Shown here: positions 34,858 to 43,274 of the stretch, in pieces
How positions within the stretch are numbered: position 1 is the first letter of the stretch
Layout: every line of letters begins with the position of its first letter
Origin: UBA4416 sp044238845
Lineage (GTDB): Bacteria; Bacteroidota; Bacteroidia; B-17B0; Aurantibacillaceae
DNA length: 64,000 nucleotides
Direction of reading: 5' to 3'
Assembly: GCA_044238845.1 (NCBI GenBank)
Contig: JBIICN010000020.1
Location: forward strand, 1 to 64,000
Notes under the pieces: generated by a model
What the model saw: only the letters and a program-made list of their open reading frames with translations
Database searches by the model: none
Told to the model about the DNA's origin: nothing
Position numbers and translations under genes: made by a program

Positions 34858-37167
34858 ATGCGTAATTCTATTGAAAATCTTAGTCCTGCCGAACTTGCAG
34901 CCAAGTGTATTAATCAAACCAATAAACCTGTTTTTTTAACAGGAAAAGCTGGTACGGGTAAAACCACTTTTTTAAGAAATATTATTGAGCATACTCATAA
35001 AAATGCCATTATTGTTGCACCAACTGGTATTGCCTCCATTAATGCTGGTGGCGTAACTATTCATTCGCAATTTGGTGTTCCTTTTGGACTTTTTATTCCG
35101 GATAGTAGTTATAAAATTGAGAATACAAATACTAAAATAAACACACCTTACACCATGGTTAAGCATTTAAATATGCGTGACCAAAAACGAAAATTACTTC
35201 AAGAATTAGAACTTCTAATTATTGACGAGGTAAGTATGTTGAGGGCCGATTTGTTGGATACCATTGATTTTGTATTAAAAAGCATCAGAAGGCAACAACA
35301 TAAAGCTTTTGGTGGAGTGCAAGTATTATTTATTGGAGATTTAATGCAACTACCTCCAGTTGTAAAAGAGGAAGAATGGAATGTTTTACGGAATTATTAT
35401 AGCAGCATTTACTTTTTTGATGCTCAGGTTTTAAGAAATAATAAACCAGTGTACATTGAATTAGATAAAATATATCGTCAATCGGATAATACCTTTATTG
35501 ATTTGTTGAATAATCTTAGAAACAACAAAGTAACACAAGCTAATATTGATTTACTAAACTCTTATTACAAACCTAATTTTGATGTTACATCGGCTTTAAA
35601 TACAATCACATTAACTACTCACAACAATAAAGCTGATACGTTGAATAGATCGGCATTGCAAGAGTTAAAAGGAAAATCTTATTTTTTTAGCGCTACTATT
35701 GATGGGGAATTTAATGAATATGCCTATCCTGTAGAAGCTTATTTGGAGCTGAAATTGGGCGCTCAAATCATGTTTATTAAAAATGATGTGAGTGGCAAAC
35801 AGCAATATTTTAATGGGAAAATTGGAATTATATCTAAGATAAACGATAAAGAAATCGAAATTGATTTTAGAGATGGATGTAAACCATTTTTACTAGAAAA
35901 CTATCAATGGAAAAATATTAAGTACGAGTTAAATCCAGTTACTAACGAAATAGAGGAGACTGAAATAGGCACTTTTATTCAATATCCCATTAAACTAGCC
36001 TGGGCTATAACGGTTCATAAAAGTCAAGGTTTAACATTTGAAAAGGCGATTTTAGACATTAATCGTGCCTTTGCGCCAGGTCAGGTTTATGTGGCTTTGT
36101 CTCGTTTAAAATCTTTAGATGGATTGGTTTTAACAGCTCCAATTCAATTTAATGCCATTTCTCAAGACAAAACTTTGGTGGATTATGCAGAAAAGAAACC
36201 TAAAACAGAAGAAGTAAAACAATTAATTGATCAGGAAACAGTTTTGTTTTTGAAAGGATATGTTTTAAAAGGGTATGATTTTGTTTGGCTATATACTTGT
36301 TTAAGAAATCATGTCTCCAGTTATAGCATGGTCGAAAACAAATCAAATAAACAAAAACATCAGACTTGGGCTCAAAAACTAATTGAAAAATTTGAACCAT
36401 TAAAGATTAATTCTGATAAATTCAGTAATCAATTAATGCAAATTTTTGAAAGTAGGGCGGAGGACTATTTACAAACGGTTCAATCGAGACATGTTGCTGC
36501 TAGAAATTATTTTTACCCTGTTTTAAGAGAGATGTCGAAATCAATTTTAGTTCACATAGAATTATTAAAAGAGGAGAAGCAAATAAAAACATACTTAGAA
36601 GAATTATTAGAGCTAGAAGGTTTATTATATAAGCATTTACAGCAACTAGATAAAGTATCAACGGTTATTGATAACGTACTAAATAATACTGAGTTTAATA
36701 AACAACAATTAAAATTTAATGCTAATCAAAACGAACGATTGGAGTTAGTACGACAAACCATTGCTATAACAGAAAAAGCAGCGTTTGAGGAAAGAAAAAC
36801 GAAGAAGACAACAACAACAACAACAACAACAAAAATAAAAAAGGAAAAAGCAGTTAAGGTTGCAAAATCCGATACTAAAGAGTTGAGTTTTGCTTTATAC
36901 AAACTTGGTAAAATGCCCGAAGAGATTGCACAAGAAAGAGCTTTAGGTTTAACAACTATTGAAAGTCATCTATCGCATTACGTAAGTTTAGGAATGATTC
37001 CGGTGACGCAATTTGTTAGTAAGGAAAAGTTTGATAAAATTATTGAAGCTTCCAAGAAAATTGATGGGGAAAATAAATTAACACCTTTAAAACAAGAACT
37101 AGGAGATGATTTTTCTTATTCTGAAATTAAATATGCTTTAGCGACTCAAAAGCATTTGAATACATAA
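34858..37167 (+). CDS. Pif1/RecD-like helicase with C-terminal HRDC-like and helix-turn-helix domains
   Basis: 769 residues. The superfamily 1 ATPase (about 1-440) has Walker A GKAGTGKTT at 29-37, IIDEVSMLRADLLD, GDLMQLPPV, and the C-terminal HKSQGLTFEKAILDI and VYVALSRL. This is the Bacteroidota group of Pif1-related helicases. The helical middle (about 510-650) could include an HRDC domain. A run of eight threonines near residue 652-659 links to a lysine-rich stretch and a C-terminal HTH_40-like domain (about 690-765: GLTTIESHLSHYVSLGMI). Such proteins unwind DNA in repair or recombination; the specific role is unknown. Confidence 0.85.
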   Translation: MRNSIENLSPAELAAKCINQTNKPVFLTGKAGTGKTTFLRNIIEHTHKNAIIVAPTGIASINAGGVTIHSQFGVPFGLFIPDSSYKIENTNTKINTPYTMVKHLNMRDQKRKLLQELELLIIDEVSMLRADLLDTIDFVLKSIRRQQHKAFGGVQVLFIGDLMQLPPVVKEEEWNVLRNYYSSIYFFDAQVLRNNKPVYIELDKIYRQSDNTFIDLLNNLRNNKVTQANIDLLNSYYKPNFDVTSALNTITLTTHNNKADTLNRSALQELKGKSYFFSATIDGEFNEYAYPVEAYLELKLGAQIMFIKNDVSGKQQYFNGKIGIISKINDKEIEIDFRDGCKPFLLENYQWKNIKYELNPVTNEIEETEIGTFIQYPIKLAWAITVHKSQGLTFEKAILDINRAFAPGQVYVALSRLKSLDGLVLTAPIQFNAISQDKTLVDYAEKKPKTEEVKQLIDQETVLFLKGYVLKGYDFVWLYTCLRNHVSSYSMVENKSNKQKHQTWAQKLIEKFEPLKINSDKFSNQLMQIFESRAEDYLQTVQSRHVAARNYFYPVLREMSKSILVHIELLKEEKQIKTYLEELLELEGLLYKHLQQLDKVSTVIDNVLNNTEFNKQQLKFNANQNERLELVRQTIAITEKAAFEERKTKKTTTTTTTTKIKKEKAVKVAKSDTKELSFALYKLGKMPEEIAQERALGLTTIESHLSHYVSLGMIPVTQFVSKEKFDKIIEASKKIDGENKLTPLKQELGDDFSYSEIKYALATQKHLNT
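36808..36831 (+). repeat. (ACA)8 trinucleotide repeat within the helicase gene
   Basis: Eight tandem ACA units code for a poly-threonine linker. A change in unit number keeps the frame and would alter only linker length. Confidence 0.9.
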
Positions 37168-37193
37168 AAAATGTCACCAATTGGTGACATTTT
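37168..37193. terminator. bidirectional terminator between helicase and efp
   Basis: Perfect palindrome with 13-base arms, left arm AAAATGTCACCAA. A and T runs at the ends serve both convergent genes. Confidence 0.85.
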
Positions 37194-37218
37194 AAATAAT
37201 AATTGTTTTATGTAATGA

Positions 37219-37773
37219 TTATTTCATTACTCGCTCAACATATTCACCTGTTTCTGTATTGATTTTTAATCTATCGCCGATAGCAACAAATACAGGAACT
37301 TGAATTTTGATTCCATTTCCAACTTCAGCAGTTTTTACAGATTTTCCTTTAACACCTTCTTCGGTATAGGTTACTTCCAACTCAATATATAGAGGCAATG
37401 AGCCATTTAATGGTTTTTCATTTTCATCAAAACGAATTTTTAAAACCATACCTTCTTCTAAAAATTGAATGCTATCAGCAAATAAAATTTTAGGAATATG
37501 CAATTGGTCGTATGTTTCCTGATTCATACAAACTAAAAAATCTCCCTCTGTAAAAAGGTACTGCATTTCATATTCATCTACTCTAATTAAATCAATTTTT
37601 TCACCTGAACGGAATCGAATCTCACTTTGTTTACCTGTCTCCACATTACGGCATTTGCAAGAATAAATTGCATTTCCTTTTCCAGGAGTAATGTGATCAT
37701 AATCTAATACTTGAACTAATTCGTTATTATATCTTATAAATGCATTTCTTGATAAATCAGAAGTTGTAGCCAT
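37219..37773 (-). CDS. efp: Translation elongation factor P
   Basis: 184 residues (usual 185-190). KOW-like domain 1 with the loop ITPGKGNAIYSC, whose tip lysine is Lys32. The OB domains follow, including FRSGEKIDLIRVDEYEMQYLF and the C-terminal GDRLKINTETGEYVERV. EF-P relieves ribosome stalling at consecutive prolines. No EpmA/EpmB-like modification genes are near. A TAATTTTG box on the minus strand (37828-37821) lies 48 bases upstream of the start, overlapping the stop of the next gene. Confidence 0.96.
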   Translation of the reverse strand: MATTSDLSRNAFIRYNNELVQVLDYDHITPGKGNAIYSCKCRNVETGKQSEIRFRSGEKIDLIRVDEYEMQYLFTEGDFLVCMNQETYDQLHIPKILFADSIQFLEEGMVLKIRFDENEKPLNGSLPLYIELEVTYTEEGVKGKSVKTAEVGNGIKIQVPVFVAIGDRLKINTETGEYVERVMK

Positions 37774-37825
37774 AATGTGTTATTTTAAGCCGCCAAGATA
37801 GTGTGTTAGGTTGAGATAGGCAAAA

Positions 37826-38767
37826 TTATTTCAAAACCTTAATCATTTTCTCAGCAATAATCTTACTCATTTTATAATTCGATTCATGAGTCCAGCCAGC
37901 AATATGAGGTGTTAGAATAACATTTTCACTTTTCAATAAATACTGCATAGATTCTGGTAGAGTAGTGGTATCAATGTTTTCAAATGATACTGATTCGTAT
38001 TCTAGTACATCTAAACAAGCACCAATCACTTTACCTGTTTTTAAATGTTTTACCAAATCATTTGTATTTAGGCATTTGCCACGAGCAGTATTAATGACGT
38101 AGATGTTTTTTTTGAAATAGGAAATGAAATCACTGTTGATGTAATACTTTGTTTCTTCTGTTAACGGCAAATGAATACTCACCACATCAGCTTTTTCATA
38201 AATTTCATATAAGGATGATTCTTTAATATGTTCGCCAACGATGCTTGTTTTATATTTGTCATAAACCAATATTTCACAATCAAATCCTTTTAACTTTTTA
38301 GCAAAGGCAGAGCCCATATTTCCATAACCAATAATACCAATGGTTCTACCAGCTATTTCGTGTCCGCGATTTTCAGCTCGTTTCCAAATCCCATTTCTAA
38401 CTTCATTATCACTTCGCTTCAAATGATTCATTAGCATAAGTAACATTCCTAAAGCATGTTCTCCAACAGCATCACGATTTCCTTCAGGAGCACTCACGCA
38501 TGTTATTCCTTTGCTTTTAGAATATTCGACATCAATGTTTTCCATGCCTGCTCCAACACGTCCAATGCATTTTAAATGAGTTGCTGAATCTAGAACTTCT
38601 TTAGTAAATTTGAATCTGCTCCTAATAACTGCGCCATCATAATTAGGCAACAGTTCAATTAATTCTTCTTTGGATTTATTCCAAAACAAATCACACTGAA
38701 AACCTGCATCTATTAACATTTCGTGAAGTATATCATGATTGGAATCTATGCAAAGGATTTTTTTCAT
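37826..38767 (-). CDS. D-2-hydroxyacid dehydrogenase (phosphoglycerate dehydrogenase-like)
   Basis: 313 residues. NAD-binding domain with GIIGYGNMGSAFAKKLKGF (GxGxxG at about 144-149). The catalytic set is visible: Arg in INTARGKCLN, Glu, and His in TPHIAGWTHES. VGRVGAGMENIDVEYSKSKGI is the inter-domain signature. It could be 3-phosphoglycerate dehydrogenase of serine synthesis without the ACT domain, or a related 2-oxoacid reductase; serC and serB are not in view. It lies 19 bases from queE on the same strand and is probably co-transcribed with it. Confidence 0.88.
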   Translation of the reverse strand: MKKILCIDSNHDILHEMLIDAGFQCDLFWNKSKEELIELLPNYDGAVIRSRFKFTKEVLDSATHLKCIGRVGAGMENIDVEYSKSKGITCVSAPEGNRDAVGEHALGMLLMLMNHLKRSDNEVRNGIWKRAENRGHEIAGRTIGIIGYGNMGSAFAKKLKGFDCEILVYDKYKTSIVGEHIKESSLYEIYEKADVVSIHLPLTEETKYYINSDFISYFKKNIYVINTARGKCLNTNDLVKHLKTGKVIGACLDVLEYESVSFENIDTTTLPESMQYLLKSENVILTPHIAGWTHESNYKMSKIIAEKMIKVLK

Positions 38768-38786
38768 AATGAGAAAAATGGAAAGG

Positions 38787-39440
38787 TTAAGGAATATCTA
38801 TATACTTGTGAGTTTGTAAAGAAATCATCCACCTTGGATTTTGTTTGACGTACTCAACAATTAAAGGGGTTATTTCATGACGTTTACTCCATTCTGGTTG
38901 CAAATATAAAAAGCAATCCTTCCCAACTTTAGCAGCTTGTTCTTCGGCCCAAATAAAATCATGTTTATTAAAAACAATAATTTTTAACTCATGAGCTGCT
39001 GAATAATTTTCTTCTTTTGGTAGCATTGTTTTTTTTGGCGATAAACAAATCCAATCCCAATTACCACTTAAAGGATAAGCTCCTGAAGTTTCGATATAGG
39101 TTTGAATATTATGTTGTTTAAATAAACTTGTTAAATAAATCAAGTTATAAATTAAAGGTTCACCGCCAGTGACAACTACTGCTGGCGATTTACTTTCTAA
39201 AACATTTTCTAAAATTCTTTCGGAAGAAGTTAAGGGATGTAAACTAGCGTCCCAACTTTCTTTCACATCACACCAATGGCAACCAACATCACAACCTCCA
39301 ATTCTAATAAAATAAGCAGCTTTACCAGTATTAAATCCTTCTCCTTGAATGGTATAGAATTCTTCCATTAATGGTAATAATTTACCATCATCTAATAACT
39401 GATTTTGTTCAGGATTTAATCCGCTTAGTTTATAACTCAT
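38787..39440 (-). CDS. queE: 7-carboxy-7-deazaguanine synthase
   Basis: 217 residues. Radical SAM enzyme of queuosine and preQ0 synthesis that rearranges 6-carboxytetrahydropterin. The cluster-binding cysteines are Cys50, Cys54, Cys57 (CDVGCHWC, the Cx3Cx2C form). MEEFYTIQGEGFNTGK precedes it and PAVVVTGGEPLIY binds SAM. SLQTHKYIDIP at the C-terminus is typical. The partner genes queC, queD and queF are not in the window. The GTGATAA repeat array separates it from the wbp operon. Confidence 0.94.
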   Translation of the reverse strand: MSYKLSGLNPEQNQLLDDGKLLPLMEEFYTIQGEGFNTGKAAYFIRIGGCDVGCHWCDVKESWDASLHPLTSSERILENVLESKSPAVVVTGGEPLIYNLIYLTSLFKQHNIQTYIETSGAYPLSGNWDWICLSPKKTMLPKEENYSAAHELKIIVFNKHDFIWAEEQAAKVGKDCFLYLQPEWSKRHEITPLIVEYVKQNPRWMISLQTHKYIDIP

Positions 39441-39446
39441 GTTTTA

Positions 39447-39521
39447 GTGATGAGTGATAAGTGATAAGTGATAAGTTTAGTATGATTTTTTACTAAACTC
39501 TATTCACTAACCACTTATCAC
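39447..39521. repeat. GTGATAA tandem repeat with hairpin between wbpA and queE
   Basis: Four near-identical GTGAT(A/G)A units (39447-39474) are followed by a 9-base perfect hairpin AGTTTAGTA (39474-39482) / TACTAAACT (39491-39499), then an inverted copy CACTTATCAC (39512-39521). The segment 39449-39465 is identical to part of prmC. Confidence 0.8.
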
Positions 39522-39524
39522 TAC

Positions 39525-40817
39525 TTATAAACTCCAGTAGGTTAAGCCTTTCATTTTGTTTTTATACATTCCTTTAATATCAACTACTACGCCTTTTGTA
39601 GAAAGGATTGACTTAAAGAATTTTTCATCTAAAGTTTTATATTCTTGGTGATTAACAGCTACAATAACACCATCATAACCTTTAGCTAATTTGTTTAAAC
39701 CAAAACCATATTCGTGTTTTAATTCAGCACTATCAGCATGTGGATCAACAATTTCTACTTTAACACCAAATGATTTTAATTCTTTAACGATGTCTGCTAC
39801 TTTACTATTACGAATATCACTGACGTCTTCTTTAAACGTAGCACCCATAATTAATACTTTTGATTTCGAAATGTTTTTTCCTGCAGCAATAATTTTTTTA
39901 ACACATGTTTTAGCCACATAAAAACCCATACTGTCGTTTACATAACGTCCGCTATTAATAACACGAGCGTGGTATCCTAAAGATTCTGCTTTGTAAGTTA
40001 AATAGTAAGGATCCACGCCTATACAATGCCCGCCAACTAAACCTGGGAAAAATTTCAAGAAATTCCATTTAGTACCAGCTGCTTCTAAAACATCATACGT
40101 ATTAATATTCATTTTATTGAAGATGATTGATAATTCATTCATCAAGGCAATGTTCACGTCACGTTGAGTATTTTCAATTATTTTTGCAGCTTCAGCAACT
40201 TTAATGCTTGATGCGCGGTGAGTTCCTGGCTCAACAATAATTTCATATGTTTTTGCGATTTCTTCTAAGCTTTCTTTATCACAACCCGAAACGATTTTTA
40301 AAATTTTAGTAATCGTATGTTCTTTATCACCCGGATTAATACGTTCAGGAGAGTAACCTACTTTAAAATCTTTTACAAAATTTAATTTTGATTCACGCTC
40401 TAAAACAGGAATACAATCATCTTCTGTACAACCAGGGTAAACAGTAGATTCGTAAACTACGTAATCTCCTTTTTTAAGAACTTTACCAACAGTTGTTGAA
40501 GCACCAATTAATGGTTTTAAATCTGGTAAATTATGCTCATCAATTGGAGTAGGAACGGCTATGATAAAGAATTTTGCCTTTTTTAAATCTTCTAACTTAT
40601 GAGTGAAAGTAATGTCAGAATTAGCAAAATCTTTTTTAGTTAATTCGTTACTCGGATCGATGCCTTTGTTCATCATATCAACGCGTTTAGCATTAATATC
40701 AAATCCAATAACTTTTACTTTTTTAGCAAATGCTAATGCAATTGGTAAACCAACATAACCTAAGCCAATTACTGCGATTGTAGCTTTTTTGTCAACGATG
40801 TCTTTATAAATTCCCAT
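39525..40817 (-). CDS. wbpA: UDP-N-acetyl-D-glucosamine 6-dehydrogenase (WbpA/WbpO-like)
   Basis: 430 residues. Oxidises C6 of a UDP-N-acetylhexosamine to the uronic acid with two NAD. The Rossmann motif is IAVIGLGYVGLPIALAF (about 14-30) and the catalytic Cys265 lies in PGLVGGHCIGVDPYYL. The C-terminal UDP-binding domain starts near KVLIMGATFKEDVSDIRNSK. It is the last gene of the wbpD-wbpB-wbpA operon, 21 bases after wbpB. Whether the substrate is GlcNAc or GalNAc cannot be read reliably; the neighbours favour GlcNAc. It is cytosolic. Confidence 0.9.
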   Translation of the reverse strand: MGIYKDIVDKKATIAVIGLGYVGLPIALAFAKKVKVIGFDINAKRVDMMNKGIDPSNELTKKDFANSDITFTHKLEDLKKAKFFIIAVPTPIDEHNLPDLKPLIGASTTVGKVLKKGDYVVYESTVYPGCTEDDCIPVLERESKLNFVKDFKVGYSPERINPGDKEHTITKILKIVSGCDKESLEEIAKTYEIIVEPGTHRASSIKVAEAAKIIENTQRDVNIALMNELSIIFNKMNINTYDVLEAAGTKWNFLKFFPGLVGGHCIGVDPYYLTYKAESLGYHARVINSGRYVNDSMGFYVAKTCVKKIIAAGKNISKSKVLIMGATFKEDVSDIRNSKVADIVKELKSFGVKVEIVDPHADSAELKHEYGFGLNKLAKGYDGVIVAVNHQEYKTLDEKFFKSILSTKGVVVDIKGMYKNKMKGLTYWSL

Positions 40818-40838
40818 AAATTATAGTTTAATTTTTTC

Positions 40839-41870
40839 TTATTTTTTTTTAATAACTGATTCAGGACGAAGAGCGTAAATTCGCTCGATAATATCTACCA
40901 CTTTCAAGCCTTCTAGTGCATTTGTGGTAATTTTTGTTTTACCTGTAATGGTATCAACTACGTTTTCAATGACATTGTGATGATTGTTGGCTGAGCCTTT
41001 GTATGCACCGTAATCATTAGCAGGATTTGTTTCTGCTAAAGCTGGCATGACATAATCTTTAATATTACAAACATCCACTTGATCCATATACTGACCGCCA
41101 ACCTTAATGCTACCTTTGCTACCAACAATAGTTAAAGATGATTCTAAGTTTTTATCATAAACAGCTGTTGAATAGTTAATGCTTCCCATGCCGCCATTAA
41201 CAAAATCAAAACTTACAAATCCACTATCTTCAAAAGCTGTTGAGTTTTGATGATTAAAATCCGCAAACTTTGCTTGAATGTTTTTTATATCTCCAAATAC
41301 CCAATACATGATATCAATCCAATGAGAGAATTGTGTAAATAAAGTACCTCCATCTAATTCTTGAGTCCCTTTCCACCCACCAACTTTATAGTAACGCTCA
41401 TCACGATTCCAGTAGCAATTTAACTGAACCATATAAACATCACCAATAGTTTTAGATTCAATAACGTTTTTTAACCAAACACTTGGAGGAGAGTAACGAT
41501 TTTGCATCACGCAAAAAACAGTTTTACTTTGATCTAGTGCTTTGTAGATAATTTTTTCACAATCAGCTTTACTTAAAGCCATAGGTTTTTCAACTACAAC
41601 ATGCTTGTTTGCTTCTAAAGCTTTTAAAGAATGTTCAGCATGTAATCCGTTTGGTGTACAAACATTGATGACATCTATTTCAGGATGATTTTTTAATAAT
41701 TCATCCGCTGAATTATAAAAGGTTTCTTGAAGAGTTTCTAAACCTAATTTTTCTTTTGGAGCAATATCACAAACAGCTACAAGTTCACAATTGGGATTAC
41801 GACGAACCATTTCGGCATGGCGTTTACCAATATGTCCCTGACCTATAACTCCAAATTTAATTTTTGTCAT
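40839..41870 (-). CDS. wbpB: UDP-N-acetyl-2-amino-2-deoxyglucuronate 3-dehydrogenase (WbpB-like)
   Basis: 343 residues, Gfo/Idh/MocA family. KFGVIGQGHIGKRHAEMV binds NAD (GxGxxG at about 9-14); HVVVEKPMAL holds the catalytic lysine (EKP). GWKGTQELDGGTLFTQFSHWIDIMYW is characteristic of the WbpB branch. It oxidises C3 of UDP-GlcNAcA for later transamination. It starts 1 base past the wbpD stop. Confidence 0.9.
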   Translation of the reverse strand: MTKIKFGVIGQGHIGKRHAEMVRRNPNCELVAVCDIAPKEKLGLETLQETFYNSADELLKNHPEIDVINVCTPNGLHAEHSLKALEANKHVVVEKPMALSKADCEKIIYKALDQSKTVFCVMQNRYSPPSVWLKNVIESKTIGDVYMVQLNCYWNRDERYYKVGGWKGTQELDGGTLFTQFSHWIDIMYWVFGDIKNIQAKFADFNHQNSTAFEDSGFVSFDFVNGGMGSINYSTAVYDKNLESSLTIVGSKGSIKVGGQYMDQVDVCNIKDYVMPALAETNPANDYGAYKGSANNHHNVIENVVDTITGKTKITTNALEGLKVVDIIERIYALRPESVIKKK

Positions 41871-41871
41871 T

Positions 41872-42450
41872 TTATGAAATTCTTTTTACAGTATTATTTT
41901 CTAATTGATACACCTGACCACTTTCTTTACAAGTTGCTTTTCCAGCTGTATCAAATTCTAATCGGTGCCCATATTCACTCATCCAGCCTATTTGACGAGA
42001 CGGGTTTCCAACCACTAAAGCAAATGCAGGTATCGTTTTGGTAACAACTGTTCCAGCTCCAATAAAAGCAAACTCACCAATATCATGCCCACAAACAATG
42101 GTTGCATTTGCACCAATACTAGCACCTTTTCCTACGTGTGTTTTAGAATATTCTGATTTACGATTAATAGCACTTCTTGGGTTTATAACATTGGTAAATA
42201 CCATAGATGGACCTAAAAAGACATCATCATCACAAGTTACGCCAGTATATAAAGAGACATTATTTTGAACCTTAACGTTTTTTCCAAGAACCACCTCAGG
42301 TAAAATTACCACATTTTGTCCTATGTTACAGTTCTCACCTAATATACAATTTGGCATGATGTGGCTAAAGTGCCAAATTTTAGTGCCTTTACCAATATTG
42401 CACCCCTCATCAATAATTGCAGAAGGGTGGGCAAAATAAGATTTTTCCAT
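41872..42450 (-). CDS. wbpD: UDP-2-acetamido-3-amino-glucuronate N-acetyltransferase (WbpD-like)
   Basis: 192 residues, left-handed beta-helix with many hexapeptide repeats (IGKGTKIWHFSHIMPNCILG, IGQNVVILPEV, IGANATIVCG). It acetylates the 3-amino group of UDP-GlcNAc(3NH2)A from acetyl-CoA. KIWHFSHI with its His and GPSMVFTNVINPR are typical of WbpD. It is the first gene of the operon, with a promoter 18 bases upstream. The aminotransferase WbpE, needed between WbpB and WbpD, is not in the window. Confidence 0.9.
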   Translation of the reverse strand: MEKSYFAHPSAIIDEGCNIGKGTKIWHFSHIMPNCILGENCNIGQNVVILPEVVLGKNVKVQNNVSLYTGVTCDDDVFLGPSMVFTNVINPRSAINRKSEYSKTHVGKGASIGANATIVCGHDIGEFAFIGAGTVVTKTIPAFALVVGNPSRQIGWMSEYGHRLEFDTAGKATCKESGQVYQLENNTVKRIS

Positions 42451-42467
42451 AGATGTTTTTGAACCAA

Positions 42468-42499
42468 CAAACTTAATAAATAAAGCGGAATTTGTACAA
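42468..42499 (-). promoter_or_regulatory. Bacteroidota-type promoter of the wbpDBA operon
   Basis: Minus strand: TTG (42499-42497), 21 bases, TAAGTTTG (42475-42468). Exact consensus, 17 bases before the wbpD start. Confidence 0.65.
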
Positions 42500-42552
42500 T
42501 TTTTATGCAGTTTAGATAAAAAAAGATAACATTGCTATAAAATTACTTAAAA

Positions 42553-43221
42553 TTGAGTTTTAGATTAAATATAAAATACTATTTAGTTCATAGTTTAGGC
42601 TTTACAAATAAAGAAGCCATTAGAGCTATTGAAAACAGAAAGTTAAAAGTAAACGGTGAAACAATTACTGAAAACTGCGAGTTTAATGAAATTTGGGACA
42701 TTTATTACGAAGATAAATTACTCAAACCAAATACACCTTTTGCTTATATTGCTTTATATAAACCAAGAGGAATAGAAACCACCAATAATAAGGAGATTGA
42801 ACATAATTTAACTACGATATTTAAATTTGATAAACATTTAGGTTATGCAGGAAGGTTAGATAAGGAGTCGGAAGGATTGTTATTATTGTCAAATGATGGT
42901 AAGTATATACAAAGTTTATCTAGCCCAGTCAAAGAAAAGGAAAAAGAATATATAGTAACTGTTAATAAAATCATTTCGGATGAATTTATCCATCAAATGG
43001 GAGCAGGCGTTGATATTATGATATGTAAAACAAGGCCTTGTTTTATTGAAAAAATTAGTGAATTTGAATTTAAAATAATTTTAACCGAAGGTAAAAATCG
43101 ACAAATAAGAAGAATGTGCAAAGCTTTAGGGTATTTGGTTGCCAGACTGATTAGAGTACGAATTGATACTATTTTATTAGGAGATTTAAAACCAGGTGAA
43201 TACAGAGAATATCAATTATAA
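42553..43221 (+). CDS. 23S rRNA pseudouridine synthase, RluF/RsuA type
   Basis: 222 residues from a TTG, since the frame is closed at 42538 and no ATG precedes the S4 domain. An S4 RNA-binding domain (about 1-60: RAIENRKLKVNG) is followed by the catalytic domain: LGYAGRLDKESEGLLLLSNDG, where Asp of RLD is the nucleophile (about 101), and GKNRQIRRMCKALGY. Isomerises a uridine in rRNA. It is divergent from the wbp operon and ends in a strong terminator. Confidence 0.9.
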   Translation: MSFRLNIKYYLVHSLGFTNKEAIRAIENRKLKVNGETITENCEFNEIWDIYYEDKLLKPNTPFAYIALYKPRGIETTNNKEIEHNLTTIFKFDKHLGYAGRLDKESEGLLLLSNDGKYIQSLSSPVKEKEKEYIVTVNKIISDEFIHQMGAGVDIMICKTRPCFIEKISEFEFKIILTEGKNRQIRRMCKALGYLVARLIRVRIDTILLGDLKPGEYREYQL

Positions 43222-43252
43222 AAAAACGCCTCATACTACTGAGGCGTTTTTT
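43221..43252. terminator. bidirectional terminator after the pseudouridine synthase
   Basis: AAAAAACGCCTCA (43221-43233), loop TACTAC, TGAGGCGTTTTTT (43240-43252). It serves the convergent plus- and minus-strand genes. Confidence 0.92.
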
Positions 43253-43274
43253 ATAATCACTTAGATTAAAAAAT

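Noticed and set aside
39447..39475. Possible CRISPR-like array
   Set aside because: Units are only 7 bases, with no spacers and no cas genes.
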